DNA of 64,000 nucleotides from Spongilla lacustris (GCA_949361645.1 OX442421.1:1638501-1702500); one strand, 5' to 3'. Numbered from the stretch's first letter, positions 46,070 through 57,626 are shown. Numbers and translations: made by a program. The notes: generated by a model not told the origin, from the letters alone.

Positions 46070-46703
46070 CTCTTTGACAGTCAAGACGGATAACGTAGTT
46101 AATTGATTATTTGCCAGTAATGTTTTTAATTATGGCTACCCGTACGGCCGTTGCTTAGTAGTCGCTGTTCTCGAAGAATCTCGCGGTTAGCCTCCTTAAA
46201 AAGATACTATCTATGATAGAAGAGTGTTTTATGATGTTTGTTATGATATATGGTGTACTAGCTTGAAAACAATCGGCAGCTAACAAGACCCGATTTAGGT
46301 CGAGCGAAGCGGGCAGGAATTCGAAGCCGTATATTGCGCATACTACGAAGCAGTCGATAAAAACACCATAGTTCTATCCCTTGTTGTTACATCTAACGTC
46401 CTGACGTTTTAAAAAGCTTCGCTCGCCCATGTTTTAGTAGAAAAGGCGGGTGCTAATTCGAAGCTGCTGGTGACGATAGAGCCGCCATTACGTGTACACC
46501 TGCAGCTGTTTGTTCCCGCTTTCCTTTCAATTAAAAACCAACGCTCCGGTCATAGCTCTATGCCACTAGGGCTTATTAGTACATGGAGCATGTAACCGTG
46601 CGACACAGACTGGTTTTCTATATGTGTGCATATATATATGCACTTGGCGGTTAACGCGAATTAATTTTTAGTATATATATATATGCACTTGGCGGTCAAA
46701 GAG
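46070..46703. mobile_element. piggyBac-like MITE (TTAA-flanked)
   Basis: Right end in reverse complement CTCTTTGACCGCCAAG next to TTAA (46704-46707); left end CTCTTTGACAGTCAAG next to ATAA (46066-46069), a one-base change from TTAA. TTAA plus CYCTTTG ends are the piggyBac hallmark. ATATATATGCACTTGGCGGT is repeated twice near the right end. No transposase. Confidence 0.75.
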
Positions 46704-46767
46704 TTAAAGTGCTGGAGAAGTAGTCTTGGTGGCTGCACTGTTTGACTGTGGAGTGTGGAATTTTTAG

Positions 46768-47208
46768 GATGGCTGAATTCTTACAAATGATGTAATATAA
46801 TGATGTCATTGTGTTGTGACTCCATTACATGCCCACCCCTTCAATTCCCTGTAGGATCTTGCATATACGGGATGTGTATAAATGAAGTATGATATCAAGC
46901 AGATGTACAAAATCTGACTATACTGCTGCACCTCATTACTTGATGAATGGATTGACTTGTAATTCAATTTGCTCTTTTTGATTATTTTGATCTAATATCA
47001 AATGCTGCAAAATACAGTTCAAAACATTATATAACATTCTGTTATAAATCTATTTGTATACACATGAATGTAGACAGATATATTGTGGGTGTGGCTGCTT
47101 CAATTATACACCCCCTGCATAGATTGAAAAGGTGGGCATGTAATGGAATCACAACACAATGACATCATAATCATTACTTCATCTGTAAGAATTCAGCCAC
47201 CCTAACAT
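46768..47208. mobile_element. Foldback element, ~85-bp arms
   Basis: GGATGGCTGAATTCTTACA and the following ~65 bases (46768-46852) return as reverse complement at 47109-47208, including TGATGTCATTGTGTTGTGA and CATTACATGCCCACC. The ~250-base loop is non-coding. Superfamily undetermined. Confidence 0.8.
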
Positions 47209-47860
47209 ATCCACTGTCCAGCCGTTTTGTGAATACATACAACCATACACATTTCTCAGGTCTAAACAAAAACACATGACATCACATATTTTTGTGGTAT
47301 TGCACATAGTTTGGAGTACTGAGTAGGATATCAAAAGCACATTTCATGCACAGCTCAAACTGGAAGACAACTCCTGCACACACGCAACATACACCTCTGT
47401 GCACAAACAAGACACTTCTCCTGTGCACAAAGTCTACAACACACTAGTGTGTATGGCACAGTCACTCCTTCCCCCGAGCAGCCACTTGCTCCATCTCCTT
47501 GGCAGCAATACCCTAGATATTAAGCATGGATGTGTGGCCTATATGACAATGACATGAGAAGGGAACTTGGTTACTTCAATCAATAGAAAACCCAGGCACA
47601 GTATCACAACAACAAAATTGATATTACATTAAGTGTGTTTGGTAACTTGAGAAAAAAGCAGATTACAAAGCGCCTGCTTTGTAAATTTAAAATGCCACAC
47701 ATCTATGTGGCGAGTTCTCAAAAGAGCATGGGGAGGAGAGAATGGGATGGGATGGGGAGGAGAGAATGGGGAGTGGGCATGGTAGGAGAGAAATAGCATT
47801 GGAAGGAGGGGTGCAGGAGTGCAGAAGAGGGAGAGGTCTGGGGAGGAGAGGAAGCTGACC

Positions 47861-48040
47861 TCATACTTCATCAGCTCCTCTACCTCGCTTAGCAGGTCGT
47901 GCATCGAGGGGAAACCCCTCAATAAAGGCAGTCACCCTGGACAACATCCTATCCTCTTCCCCAGCCAGCTCCTTCATGGCGTCCATCTTCCCCTTCACCC
48001 ACTTCTCCTGCCCGGTCTTCAACCCCTCCAGCCTCTCCAT
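47861..48040 (-). CDS. Exon of an unknown helical protein
   Basis: The minus-strand frame starts MERLEGLKTGQEKWVKGKMD and AMKELAGEEDRMLSRVTAFI, a charged helix, then ends GADEV at TGA. An overlapping frame reads MHDLLSEVEELMKYE up to a GTCAGC donor and looks more like the natural helical continuation, implying a one-base shift near 47910. The region is CT/AG-rich, which favours spurious frames. No family recognised. Confidence 0.35.
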   Translation of the reverse strand: MERLEGLKTGQEKWVKGKMDAMKELAGEEDRMLSRVTAFIEGFPLDARPAKRGRGADEV

Positions 48041-48315
48041 GATGGTACAGTATAATGGATGGGGCCAGTAAAATGGAATAGGGCCAGTAAGATGGAATAG
48101 GGCCAGTAAGATGGAATAGGGCCAGTAAGATGGAATAGAGAGTGAATGGTTAAGTGGAGCTGTCATGTGATCTGTTCAAGGGTAGGTGGAGCTGTCATGT
48201 GATCACGACCTGGGTGTGGAGGTGATGATGTGGGTGCATGTGTTAGTCAAGTGAACTAGGTGTGTTATGGTCGGGTGCATTGGTGTAAGGTTTGACCAGC
48301 TCTTCCTTCTCTCAG

Positions 48316-48606
48316 CTCAAGCTCTCAGATGACCTCTTCTCAACACTTGAACAAGAGGTTGTGGATTTGGATAGCATCACGGAGCGATATGGCTCCCTCC
48401 TGGGGGACTGTCCCCTACCCTGTGGTGTTCCTCCTGTCGAGGGCCTCACGGCAACCAACTTTGCTGTCTCATCAGCCCTCGAGAGGATCCGTCGTCTGAT
48501 TGGTCACTGGGCCCAGTACAAGGAGGGAAAGGAGCAGGTGGCGGCCAGGAGTGAAGGTGACCTAGCTCCCCACATGTCCCCACATGACCTGCTTACAGAG
48601 GCTAAG
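48316..48606 (+). CDS. Internal exon of an unknown helical (spectrin-like?) protein
   Basis: A clean 291-base exon in phase 0 between TTCTCTCAG and AAG/GTTGGT. It encodes 97 residues: LKLSDDLFSTLEQEVVDLDS, a GDCPLPCG turn, then SALERIRRLIGHWAQYKEG and a polar end HDLLTEAK. Helix-turn-helix character with W-x-x-Y resembles spectrin or dystrophin-type rods, but this is only an impression. Composition, splice sites and lack of repeats suggest a real host exon. No partner exon was found. Confidence 0.5.
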
Positions 48607-48987
48607 GTTGGTACCTGATGGAGGAGAGAGACACGCATTCGTGTGATTGTTAAGAGAACGTCCTCCATGTACACACATGTGGAGGATGTGAGTACAGTAT
48701 CACCCATCCCACCCACACTATAATATCTAACGAGCGTCGTTCACTTGACCATCACTAGCTACTGCATGAATTTTAAACCAATTGAACGCAAGTTTCAAAT
48801 TAACAAGAGAATCACACCGACCGAGTTGCACACACACGAGTACATGTACACGTATAACGAGTACAACCTTGTATGGGTGTACTACTACATAAGGGCCATC
48901 CTTTTATACATTAGGGGTGGAACCATATAACGCCGTAGTGAACTTTCACCCTCACATCACTGCTCACTTGTAAAACTGTACATCTAC

Positions 48988-49392
48988 ATGTATCACCCTC
49001 ACACATCACTGCCTATCACCCTCACACATCACTGCCTATCACCCTCACATACTGCTTATCACCCTCACATCACTGCTTATCACCCCCACATATCACTGCT
49101 TATCACCCTCACATCACTGCTTATCACCCTCACATCACTGCTTATCACCCTCACACATTACTGCCTATCACCCTCACATCACTGCTTATCACCCCCACAC
49201 ATCACTGCTTATCACCCCCACACATCACTGCTTATCACCCTCACATCACTGCTTATCACCCTCACACATCACTGCCTATCACCCTCACATCACTGCTTAT
49301 CACCCCCACACATCACTGCTTATCACCCCCACACATTACTGCTTATCACCCTCACTGCTTATCACCCCCACACATCACTGCTTATCACCCCT
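48988..49392. repeat. Minisatellite TATCACCCTCACATCACTGCT
   Basis: About 19 units of 18-24 bases (variants CACCCTCACACATCACTGCC and CACCCCCACACATCACTGCT). It stays open in one frame (Ile-Thr-Leu repeats), which is not taken as coding. Confidence 0.95.
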
Positions 49393-51132
49393 GACTTGTG
49401 TGTGTATTATTTTATATTGCCCTAGCGAGCGTACTTTAGGCTATCTTCGTTCTATGTCGGAAAGAATTTTTACTTTTTAATCTACTTTCTCTTTTTCACT
49501 CTAGCTCTAGAGGTTGCTGTGCTTTTCCCACTAGTGCCACTGGTATATTCTGTCCCTGGTTTTGGAACATTCAGCTTGTGATACCTAAGGTAAGGCTCCC
49601 ATGAGGCTTTATTTAGAACCACCATAAAATAGGTGATGATAGGGTGTGGGGGTGTTTGGGGGGTGGTCAAGTGATGTGTGCAATATTTAAAAGCTACTAT
49701 GTTAGTGACTACTGCCTGTCTGGTTACTCTGTTCCTGTTTGAAGAATTGGTCGTGGATTGAGAGCTTGGTGAGGCTAGCTCGGATGAGGCTTTATTGCTA
49801 TTTGCTATTATTGCATCATGGTTAGGATGTTGGGGTGTGGGTTTGTGTATGTCTGGGGACGGGAAGCTTGTTTTGTGGGTACATGCATGTGTGCCACGCC
49901 AGCTAGCTAGGCTATATAACAGTGGAGTGTGTGCGTGTTTTTATAAAGCCTGTACTAACTGACAGCTGCTTCCTCTGTTCTGCCTGGTTACTCTGTTCAG
50001 TGACCATTGTAGCAGAGCACTCATGGTCTTTTTTAAATGTGTGTGGGGTTGCTATTTAAATTGCATGGGTGTGCCTCATTTTCACTAGCGCCCAAAGGGG
50101 GCGTGGGCGTGGGGGGGTTGTTTGTATTGTCATAGGACATTTAAATTTTGTTGAGTACCTTTTTTGAATTGCGGTAAGGATTTGGGACAGCTTGATTCGT
50201 GTGGGCAAATTGCGTCCTGCTCAGTGTATGATGACTATTTGTTCAGTTCAGCGGTTCCTGTGTCTCTGTTTGGTGATTCGTTCAGTTTGGAGGTTGCTGG
50301 TTCATTTGTTCCTGTTTGGTGACTACTGGTCTGTTAAGTCTGGAGGTTGCTAGATCCTGTGTTCCTGTTTGGAGACTTAGTTTTGGATTGATCGCTTATT
50401 ATTGAACATTTATAACTACATTTTCAAAGGTGAGGCTTTTTATTTTATTTTTTTAGAACCACATAAAATAGGTGATGGTGTTTGGAGGGACAGGTTGTAA
50501 GCTGGGTAGTTAAAATAAGATTTGAATTTCAGCTATTTATAGCAGGGACTGGCATGATGAGGGTATAGTCCCATGGTAAGGGGGCTGGCATGATGGTTCT
50601 CAACATGTTATTAAATAACAGTTATCATCTTTCTTGATCTTGTTTCTTCTTTGAAAACTTGCTTGGAATTGGATTGGAACCAGGGTATGTCTGGTCAAGT
50701 GACCACCATAGTCTTGTTCCCAGACCCAAATAGACATAAGGCTGATCGTATAATGCCACATGAACGTCAGGTGACCACACCTTATTGCACACAAACATGC
50801 ATGAATTTCCTTTAATAACAAATCTCCATTAGCACCCATGACAATATGACAAATAGGTGTAAATTACTACATATATCGTTTTATATAGGACATTGTTGTC
50901 CATTACTGTATATAGCTTCATGATTTGCATATCTATATCTGGTTCAGGAACTATTTTGCCTCCTGGAACCAACCCCCCCTGTTTCCAGGGGAATTAATTT
51001 TTAATCTTACTTAGTTATTTTTAAGTATAATACAACTATTATCAGAATCATGGTAAGGAGGATTTGGGACAGCTTGATTCGTGCCAATTTCTTTGGTCAA
51101 ATTGCGTCCTGCTCAGTTGTAGGTGGTTGAAA
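49393..51132. other. Non-coding DNA with short dispersed duplications
   Basis: GGGACAGCTTGATTCGTG...AAATTGCGTCCTGCTCAG occurs at about 50185 and again at 51066, the latter just before the CRN start. AGGTTGCTRG...TTCCTGTTTGG is repeated at 50291 and 50342, and AACCAC(C)ATAAAATAGGTGATG at 49616 and 50457. No gene recognised. Confidence 0.5.
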
Positions 51133-53101
51133 ATGATGGATGAAGACCAGGAAGATGTCCAGGAAGTGGTGGATGATGAAGACCAGGAAGATGTCCAGGT
51201 AATGCTTCATCCATCCATGTCCATGTGTGTGTCAGACTACATATAGGAGGTTGGGTTGGGCTTGGGGAGGGCAGCTAACTATGTTGAGAGCATAAGCTGT
51301 ACCGTTGCATGGATGACATTTATGCTTGGTATGGGTCCCGTTATCTAAGGGAGGGGCCTGACTACATGAAGGCAACATACTATGTTTGGGGCCTGTGGAA
51401 ATGCATAGATAGATGTCATTTTTATGCTTGACATGGGTCCTGACATCTTAACTAGTAGTAAGCTTAGGCCTTACCTGTAACACAAGTGGTCATGCCCATA
51501 ATCATCAAATACCCACAAGGTTAGATAGTGCTTTGTGTATATACATCTGTGCTAACATATTGGTCTGTATATGTACATGTGTGTGTAGATGTGTACTCAT
51601 AAAAAATAAAATGGTAAGGGACTGGACATTGTTTCTTTTAAGAAACAGGTGGCTGGGGTAAATTTATTATTACGTGTGTACACACTTGTCTCTTTGTATT
51701 TGTTATTTGTATTTCTTAGCAGGATATAGTGGATGATGATGATGCTATAGTAAAGGCTGCTGAAGCAGATGCTAGAAGTGATTTAGCAGCTGCTGATAAG
51801 AGAGTAGCAGCTGCTAATAAGAGTTTAACAGCTGCTAGAAGTGATTTAGCAGTTGCTAGAAGTGATTTAGCAGTTGCTCAAGCTCAAGAGGAAAGGGACG
51901 AAGGCTATATAAAGGAATGCAAACAGGAAATAAAGCAATGCAGAGCGTATGTAAACAAATGCCAACAACATGTAACCACTACTCAGAAGTTGCTAGAAGA
52001 AGTATGTCCATGTAAGTTCATAGGTTGCAGTTTTATGGAAGAACATAACTCACTACAGCAAAATAATAATTCGTAACTGTCTTCTCCTGTTCTGGTACAT
52101 AATGAGTCTTGTGTTTAGATTGTGATTATTTACTTGCAACCTTTAATTTCCAGCTTCCAGGAAGAGGAAGACGAAGAGAGATGTAGAATGAGTAGATGAA
52201 GCTTATAAAGGTATGTTGAATTTTGGACTCAAGTGACTTGCATATTATTGTTGGTATTGGTGGCCAATTAAATGGGGCTTATGAAATAAAAATCACAATT
52301 GTCATGGCAACCACTTAACCATTTGGGGGCAAGTGTGGAGATTATAAAAGGGGAGGAAGTTTGTTTGTATGTGTAATATAAGTGCATACATGTGTATCAA
52401 TGAATTTCACTATCAAACCTAGCAAGACAAGATCGTTGGAGTAAACTGAATGAAGTGCTGAATAAAAGAAAAAAGTGCCTGACTGCAGAAACTTGTGGCT
52501 ACTCATATGTTATGTTAGCTGGAATGATGTGCATCCTATTTTTGGCCATTTTCATCAATTAGAATTCAACAAGCAAGATCTTCCAGAGAGCATTCAAGTT
52601 GATGTGTTGATGAAAGTTATTGAAAATTACAATAATCTCACCAAGGACAGAGATAAGTCTCCGACAGAGCTGCAAGTATTTGTGTTTATTAATGCAGTTA
52701 TTTGTCACATTTGCAGTGGTTTTCAGAATCTTCAATTCAACTATGAGCATGACGTCAACGGGTCATACGTTCTTGCTTCAGGTTGTTTCGAACTTGTAAT
52801 GATAAACAAGAAGACCCGTAAAATGATGTGTCTTGCTGAAGCTAAGAAATTTGATTTGGATCAGGGTACAGCACAATGCCTTATTGGCTGTGAAGCTATT
52901 AGTGACCATGAAGGAAGCAACGTGGTGTATGGTATAGTCTCCAGCTATTTTAAGTGGATTTTTTATGCATCCAGAAATGATGGAATTTATCGATATGAGA
53001 CTACTTCAATCGGCTGTGACGGCTTCTATCCAAATAGTCGTGCTCAATTTGAACTCCTGCTGAAGGATATTTACTCATTCATATCTATGGTGTTAGCGTA
53101 A
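51133..53101 (+). pseudogene. Crinkler-like (CRN) PD-(D/E)XK gene, four exons, with in-frame TGA and a frameshift
   Basis: Exon 1 51133-51198 (acidic, MMDEDQEDVQ), exon 2 51723-52011 (coiled coil, DLAAADKRVAAANKSL), exon 3 52154-52210 (basic SSRKRKTKRDVE, then TGA 52189-52191, then VDEAYK), exon 4 52423-53101. All three introns are GT-AG and all joins keep phase, so the four form one gene despite the TGA. Exon 4 reads RQDRWSKLNEVLNKRKK; a 2-base shift near 52508 precedes VSWNDVHPIF. The nuclease part is CFELVMINKKT, MCLAEAKKFDLDQGTAQ and VVYGIVSSYFKW. E-A-K after a beta strand is the PD-(D/E)XK motif; the EAKK-x-D-x-x-QG-AQ-L and W-DVHPIF style is that of Crinkler-type proteins of oomycetes, Rhizophagus and some animals. 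Alternative: the TGA is a true end of a 130-residue coiled-coil protein. Confidence 0.65.
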
Positions 53102-53653
53102 TGGCTGTATACATTAACATATAACTTTTTTCTGGTCAATATATAATTTTACCAATAACAAGAGAATTAAATACTCCAGCTGCTGAGTTCATCAACCCCA
53201 CAACTCACCAACTGACCACATGGCATGGGCCCTCTGTGCTGCAGAGGGCATTAACCCTCGTACACCCACACTACACTCCCCTCGTACACGGCAATGAAGA
53301 AATGATTTAGTAACAGCACAATAAAAAGTGTGCTTGCATGCATGTGTTTGTTCATACATGTACTCTAAAGTCTGGAGAGAGAGAGGGAGTGAGTGAGTAA
53401 GGCGTGTGCCTATGCTTGTGTCCCATACATAGACGGCTCCATCATAAATCACTGGACACCAGCCTAGCCATGTATGGATTGTAACATAGAGAGCTGGAAT
53501 GAAACCGGTGGATGCACATGATGAGGGGAAACCAAATTTAATGATTCAACAGAGGTCTGTGTCTTCTCCTAGACCACAATAAGTATCAAATGGCCACCTA
53601 CTAGTGGTGGCTAGGAGCTAGGATTACACACCTCACCATGCTCATGCACAGGG

Positions 53654-53968
53654 CCTCCCCTCCCCTCCCCTCCCCTCCCCTCCCCTCCCCTCCCCTCCCC
53701 TCCCCTCCCCTCCCCTCCCCTCCCCTCCCCTCCCCTCCCCTCCCCTCCCCTCCCCTCCCCTCCCCTCCCCTCCCCTCCCCTCCCCTCCCCTCCCCTCCCC
53801 TCCCCTCCCCTCCCCTCCCCTCCCCTCCCCTCCCCTCCCCTCCCCTCCCCTCCCCTCCCCTCCCCTCCCCTCCCCTCCCCTCCCCTCCCCTCCCCTCCCC
53901 TCCCCTCCCCTCCCCTCCCCTCCCCTCCCCTCCCCTCCCCTCCCCTCCCCTCCCCTCCCCTCCCCTCC
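53654..53968. repeat. (CCCCT)n microsatellite, ~63 perfect units
   Basis: 315 bases of CTCCC/CCCCT with no visible interruption. It is open in several frames on both strands (Leu-Pro-Ser; Gly-Glu-Gly-Arg), which is compositional. The G-rich strand has runs of four G every five bases. Confidence 0.98.
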
Positions 53969-54032
53969 TGTGTGTGTGTGTATGTGTGTGTGTGTGTGTG
54001 TATGTGTGTGTGTGTGTATGTGTGTGTGTGTT
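53969..54032. repeat. (TG)n with TATG interruptions
   Basis: 64 bases of TG repeat directly abutting the (CCCCT)n array and ending 38 bases before the next exon. Confidence 0.95.
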
Positions 54033-54069
54033 GCCTTTGATCACATGGTTGCATTATGCTTGGCCTAGG

Positions 54070-54760
54070 CAAGAAACGAAAACACATGCAGGATATCTCT
54101 CAGAATATCTGTGAGGCATGGGGGAAGCCCCTTTCTGAATTGCCGTCTGTGACTGAATTGTATCATGTGCTCATGGTGGCTCCTTTGTTGAAGGCGATTC
54201 CTGTTAGTGAAACGGAGTTTTCTACAGCTGTTGAGGAGAAGCCTGTTGCACCAGATGTATTTGTCATTCAAGAGGAGGAGACTGCTCGTTTGTTTTCTCC
54301 TGTCATTGTAGGAGTGAGGTGGTTGAACCATTTCGGCGAGTCCGAGAATTCCTGGCATTGTCTTTTGGACACTTTGATCACGAATACCTTGGGAATCCTT
54401 GCACAGAGTAACAATTTTGCTCTGACTCTAGACCGTGATCGTAGTGATCCATCAGGAATGAGTGGTTTGAGTGTTCATCCTGATTTCTTATGCTGGCTGC
54501 CAAATGGAATGCTTGCACTTAAAGGAGAAGAGAAAGCATTATTTTCAGATTTCAGTGTTGCTTGCACTGAACTGATGGCTGATTGGAATGTGGTGTTGTT
54601 TGGGGCACTTCCTTTTCAGCTCTGCTATGCCTTTGCTGGAGGAAAGATTCGATTTTTTGCTTTCGACATGGCAAAAAATGATGGAAACTTAATTCCTGTT
54701 TCAGATCTCATTGATTTGAATGCTGGTCAGAAAGAGCGCAGCTTGTTGGTGCGAGTAGTG
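54070..54760 (+). CDS. Second Crinkler-like PD-(D/E)XK gene, partial
   Basis: After GGCCTAG the frame reads GKKRKHMQDISQNICEAWGK (basic start), LPSVTELYHVLMVAPLL, VIVGVRWLNHFGES, then SVHPDFLCWLPNGMLALKGE followed by EKALFSDFSVACTEL, WNVVLFGALPFQLCYAFAGG and IRFFAFD. PDF...KGEEKA supplies P-D and E-x-K of a PD-(D/E)XK nuclease; this form (HPDF-W-x-x-x-x-x-L-x-GEEKA...WN...FG-LP-x-x-x-YA-GG) matches a second Crinkler/RHS-associated nuclease type. The frame is uninterrupted for 230 codons. A possible donor lies at TTG/GTGCGA (about 54748); beyond it the frame is only minisatellite. Confidence 0.65.
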
Positions 54761-54767
54761 GTGACCT

Positions 54768-55420
54768 CCTCCGCCCACACACCTCCTTCTCCTCCCACAC
54801 ACCACCTCCTCCCACACAACTCCTCCCACACACACCTCCTTCTCCCACACATCTCCTCCCACATACCTCCTCCCACACACCTCCTCCTCCCACACACCTT
54901 CTCCTCCCACACACCTTCTCCTCCCACACACCACCTCCTCCCACACAACTCCTTCTCCCACACACACCTCCTTCTCCCACACATCTCCTCCCACATACCT
55001 CCTCCTCCCACACACCTCCTCCTCCCACACACCTTCTCCTCCCACACACCTCCTTCTCCCACACACCTCTTTCTCCTCCCACACACCTCTTTCTCCTCCC
55101 ACACACCACCTTCTCCTCCCACACACCTCCTCCTCCCACACACCTTCTCCCACACACCACCTCCTCCCACTCACCTCCTTCACCCACACACCTTCTCCTC
55201 CCACACACCTTTTCCTCCCACACACTTTCTCCTCCCACACACCACCTCCTCCCACTCACCTCTTTCACCCACACACCTCCTCCTTCCACACACCTTCTCC
55301 TCCCACACACCACCTCCTCCTCCCACACACCTTCTCCCACAAACCTCCTTCTCCTCCCACACACCTCCTTCTCCCACACACCTCCTCCTCCCACACACCA
55401 CCTTCTCCGCCCACACACAT
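54768..55420. repeat. CT-rich minisatellite CTCCTCCCACACAC
   Basis: About 45 units of 12-18 bases. It keeps one plus frame open (Ser-His-Thr-Pro-Pro) and three minus frames open (Gly-Val-Trp-Glu-Glu), so the long ORFs here are artefacts. It probably sits in the intron of the CRN-like gene. Confidence 0.95.
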
Positions 55421-55464
55421 CTCACCTTACAAGTTCGTTCAAAATACGTCCCGTGACCGTTGTC

Positions 55465-56330
55465 GTAACGTCTATGTCACAGTGACGTGATTAAAAACTG
55501 CACCTTCACAGCCATCCTTGGTGACCTGCCCACTCCTACTACCTCGTGCTTACAGAAAAAGAAGTACTGTCCCTTGGGCTTTTTTGTAAGACAAGTGTGT
55601 GATACACCACTGTTGAGTTGGTGTACTTTCTGGGACACTGTCAAGGCATTGGGTGACTGCAGAATAGAGCAAATATGTTTCTACTGCATGCCTTGTTGAG
55701 CCATGTACAGGAAGGGTAGGAGTGGTAAAAACAATGTTTTTCTGAGTCTATAATCTGTGGGACCTTGTGTATTTTTATAATTTGTGAATTATGTGAATTT
55801 TGGTTACGACAATGGTCACGTGATGTATTTTGGAAGGAGACCTTGGAAGGCCTGCTCAGCTGGCTGGGAGAGAGCAAAGTTTATTTAATTTTTAATTTAT
55901 TAAGTGGCATGCACACTGACTACTTTTCTTATGTGTGTGGTGTCACTATTTTATAAAGATGTGTCAATTATAGATCATGTTAAAACCCTCACTTGTGAAC
56001 CCAACATTGAACTAATCAAACGGGTTTAATATTCAAACACAGACAGTAATGAATCACATATACATGTACAACATACATAAACATAGGGCAGTAATGTATA
56101 CAGCCATTAGTCATTATTGTTATTTGTTATCGATCACCATACACACGAATGAGTGTGAAAGCCAAGGATAGTGAGTCAGTCTACCCACAGGTGAGCATTG
56201 GAACTCAAGTTTGCCCTCTACACACATGCAGCTATACATGCCTGACTCTAATGAGTGTGTCAATGCACACTCACACATAAAGTGCAAAGCAGGAATTCTC
56301 AACATCTAGAGGTGAAATTTCATGCCAGGT
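55465..56330. other. Non-coding or unassigned DNA
   Basis: A 70-codon frame at 55487-55699 with a CTTACAG acceptor at 55548-55554 (KKKYCPLGFFVRQVCDTPL) might be the last exon of the CRN-like gene, but nothing conserved could be recognised. Confidence 0.35.
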
Positions 56331-56332
56331 CA

Positions 56333-56690
56333 TGCTGATGCCCTCACATCACCCACACCCAGGGAAGCAATGACACATTTTTCAAACCACCCCTTCCCTT
56401 GCAACAGGCCTGTCAACTGGGCATGCACGTTTGTGGCGAGTTCGGTCTGCTTTCGGGGGCCACTTGTGCACGCACAGGTACACCTCCACTGGTCCCAAGA
56501 ATTAAACCCACACACCAGTGCTGATGTACACACATCATTCACACCCTGGGAAGCACTCACACATTTTTCAAACCACCCTGCAACAGGCCTGTCAACTGGG
56601 CACACATTTTTATAACCACCCGTTCCCTTGCAACAGGCCTGTCTTGTATTGTGCACGCACAGGGACACCTCCACTGGTCCCTACTCCCTT
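56333..56690. repeat. Two to three diverged copies of a ~187-bp tandem repeat
   Basis: CACATTTTTCAAACCACCC...CAACAGGCCTGTC at 56370, 56560 and in part 56607, and CACGCACAGG(T/G)ACACCTCCACTGG at 56470 and 56656, recur in the same order at about 187 bases. Confidence 0.8.
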
Positions 56691-56769
56691 CACCTCAACG
56701 CAGCCTTGACCTTAAATACACATGTGTACATGTACACATAACACCACCTCACTCCACACCACACCACCC

Positions 56770-57028
56770 TCACTCCACACCACCCTCCATCATGTACTGG
56801 GAGTCATCCAGAGATGGGTTCACCGACCTGTCCAAAACCGCACCCACTGCGGGGGACACGTCTGTGTCCTCAAACAGGCTGTCGTCTGACGGCTGGCTGA
56901 GGGCCGAGGGGGGCTCGTACAAAGAACCCCCCTGGGGGGGGGGGGGGGGGGGGGGGGGGGTTGTCTCTAAGTCCTCCAGGTCGCTGAAGGACCTGACCTT
57001 CTTGTACTGTAACTGGTCATTGAGGTAG
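56770..57028 (-). CDS. Terminal exon of an unknown gene with a homopolymer-encoded proline run
   Basis: Minus strand: acceptor GACTTATAG, then YLNDQLQYKKVRSFSDLEDL, then C27 (56960-56934) giving about nine prolines, then LYEPPSALSQPSDDSLFEDT and DVSPAVGAVLDRS, SLDDSQYMMEGGVE, stop TGA 56772-56770. The last segment is acidic and Ser-rich, as in cytoplasmic tails or adaptor C-termini. It is in frame with the first segment only if the C-run length differs from 27, so either the run is mis-sized in the assembly or it slips. No family recognised. Confidence 0.55.
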
Positions 57029-57626
57029 CTATAAGTCAGAGTACGGCAACAGTAATGTACATGTAAACAGACAGCTGGGTGCTAAAAAAAACTAACAAGT
57101 CACAAAATTAATTTAGATATTGTTATGTAAATACATGTACATGTACATGTACGTACATAACAATTTTTATTTTTACATGTATTAACTAAATAGTTCACCA
57201 TCTCTTCACCGGGCTGAACCTCAACATCACAACTGTAGCCTAGTACTCATTATTGGGCAACATGTTCGCACTCTATCTCCCAGTGTGCGTACAAGCGTCA
57301 CACAGGTGGTCGTTTGCTGCTGGCCATCAGACATGCCATGCAGCAAATGCTGTCAGGGACAGCTACATGTAGTCTCGGGGCCTTATGGACACACCTACAC
57401 GTGTATCTTTGATTATTTGATTTTGACATCAATTTCTGGGTCAAATTATTGGAGATGCCCTTACTTTGACGCTCATGCTTTAACCGCACCGTGTGCGCCG
57501 ATTTTGTCTTAGCAAAACTAGCAAATTAGCGTTCTTTTTTTGCGCACAATTAAAATTCCATACGTATAGGTCACGTGACGGGCGAATGGATATGGAAGGT
57601 AAGCGTGGTTCATGTATACGTACATA

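Noticed and set aside
53601..54114. Gly-Glu-Gly-Arg and Leu-Pro-Ser-Pro repeat ORFs of ~150 codons on both strands
   Set aside because: Pure translation of the (CCCCT)n and (TG)n microsatellites.
54701..55425. Minus-strand ORFs of 147-236 codons with Gly-Gly-Val-Trp-Glu-Glu repeats
   Set aside because: Translation of the CT-rich minisatellite in three frames at once.
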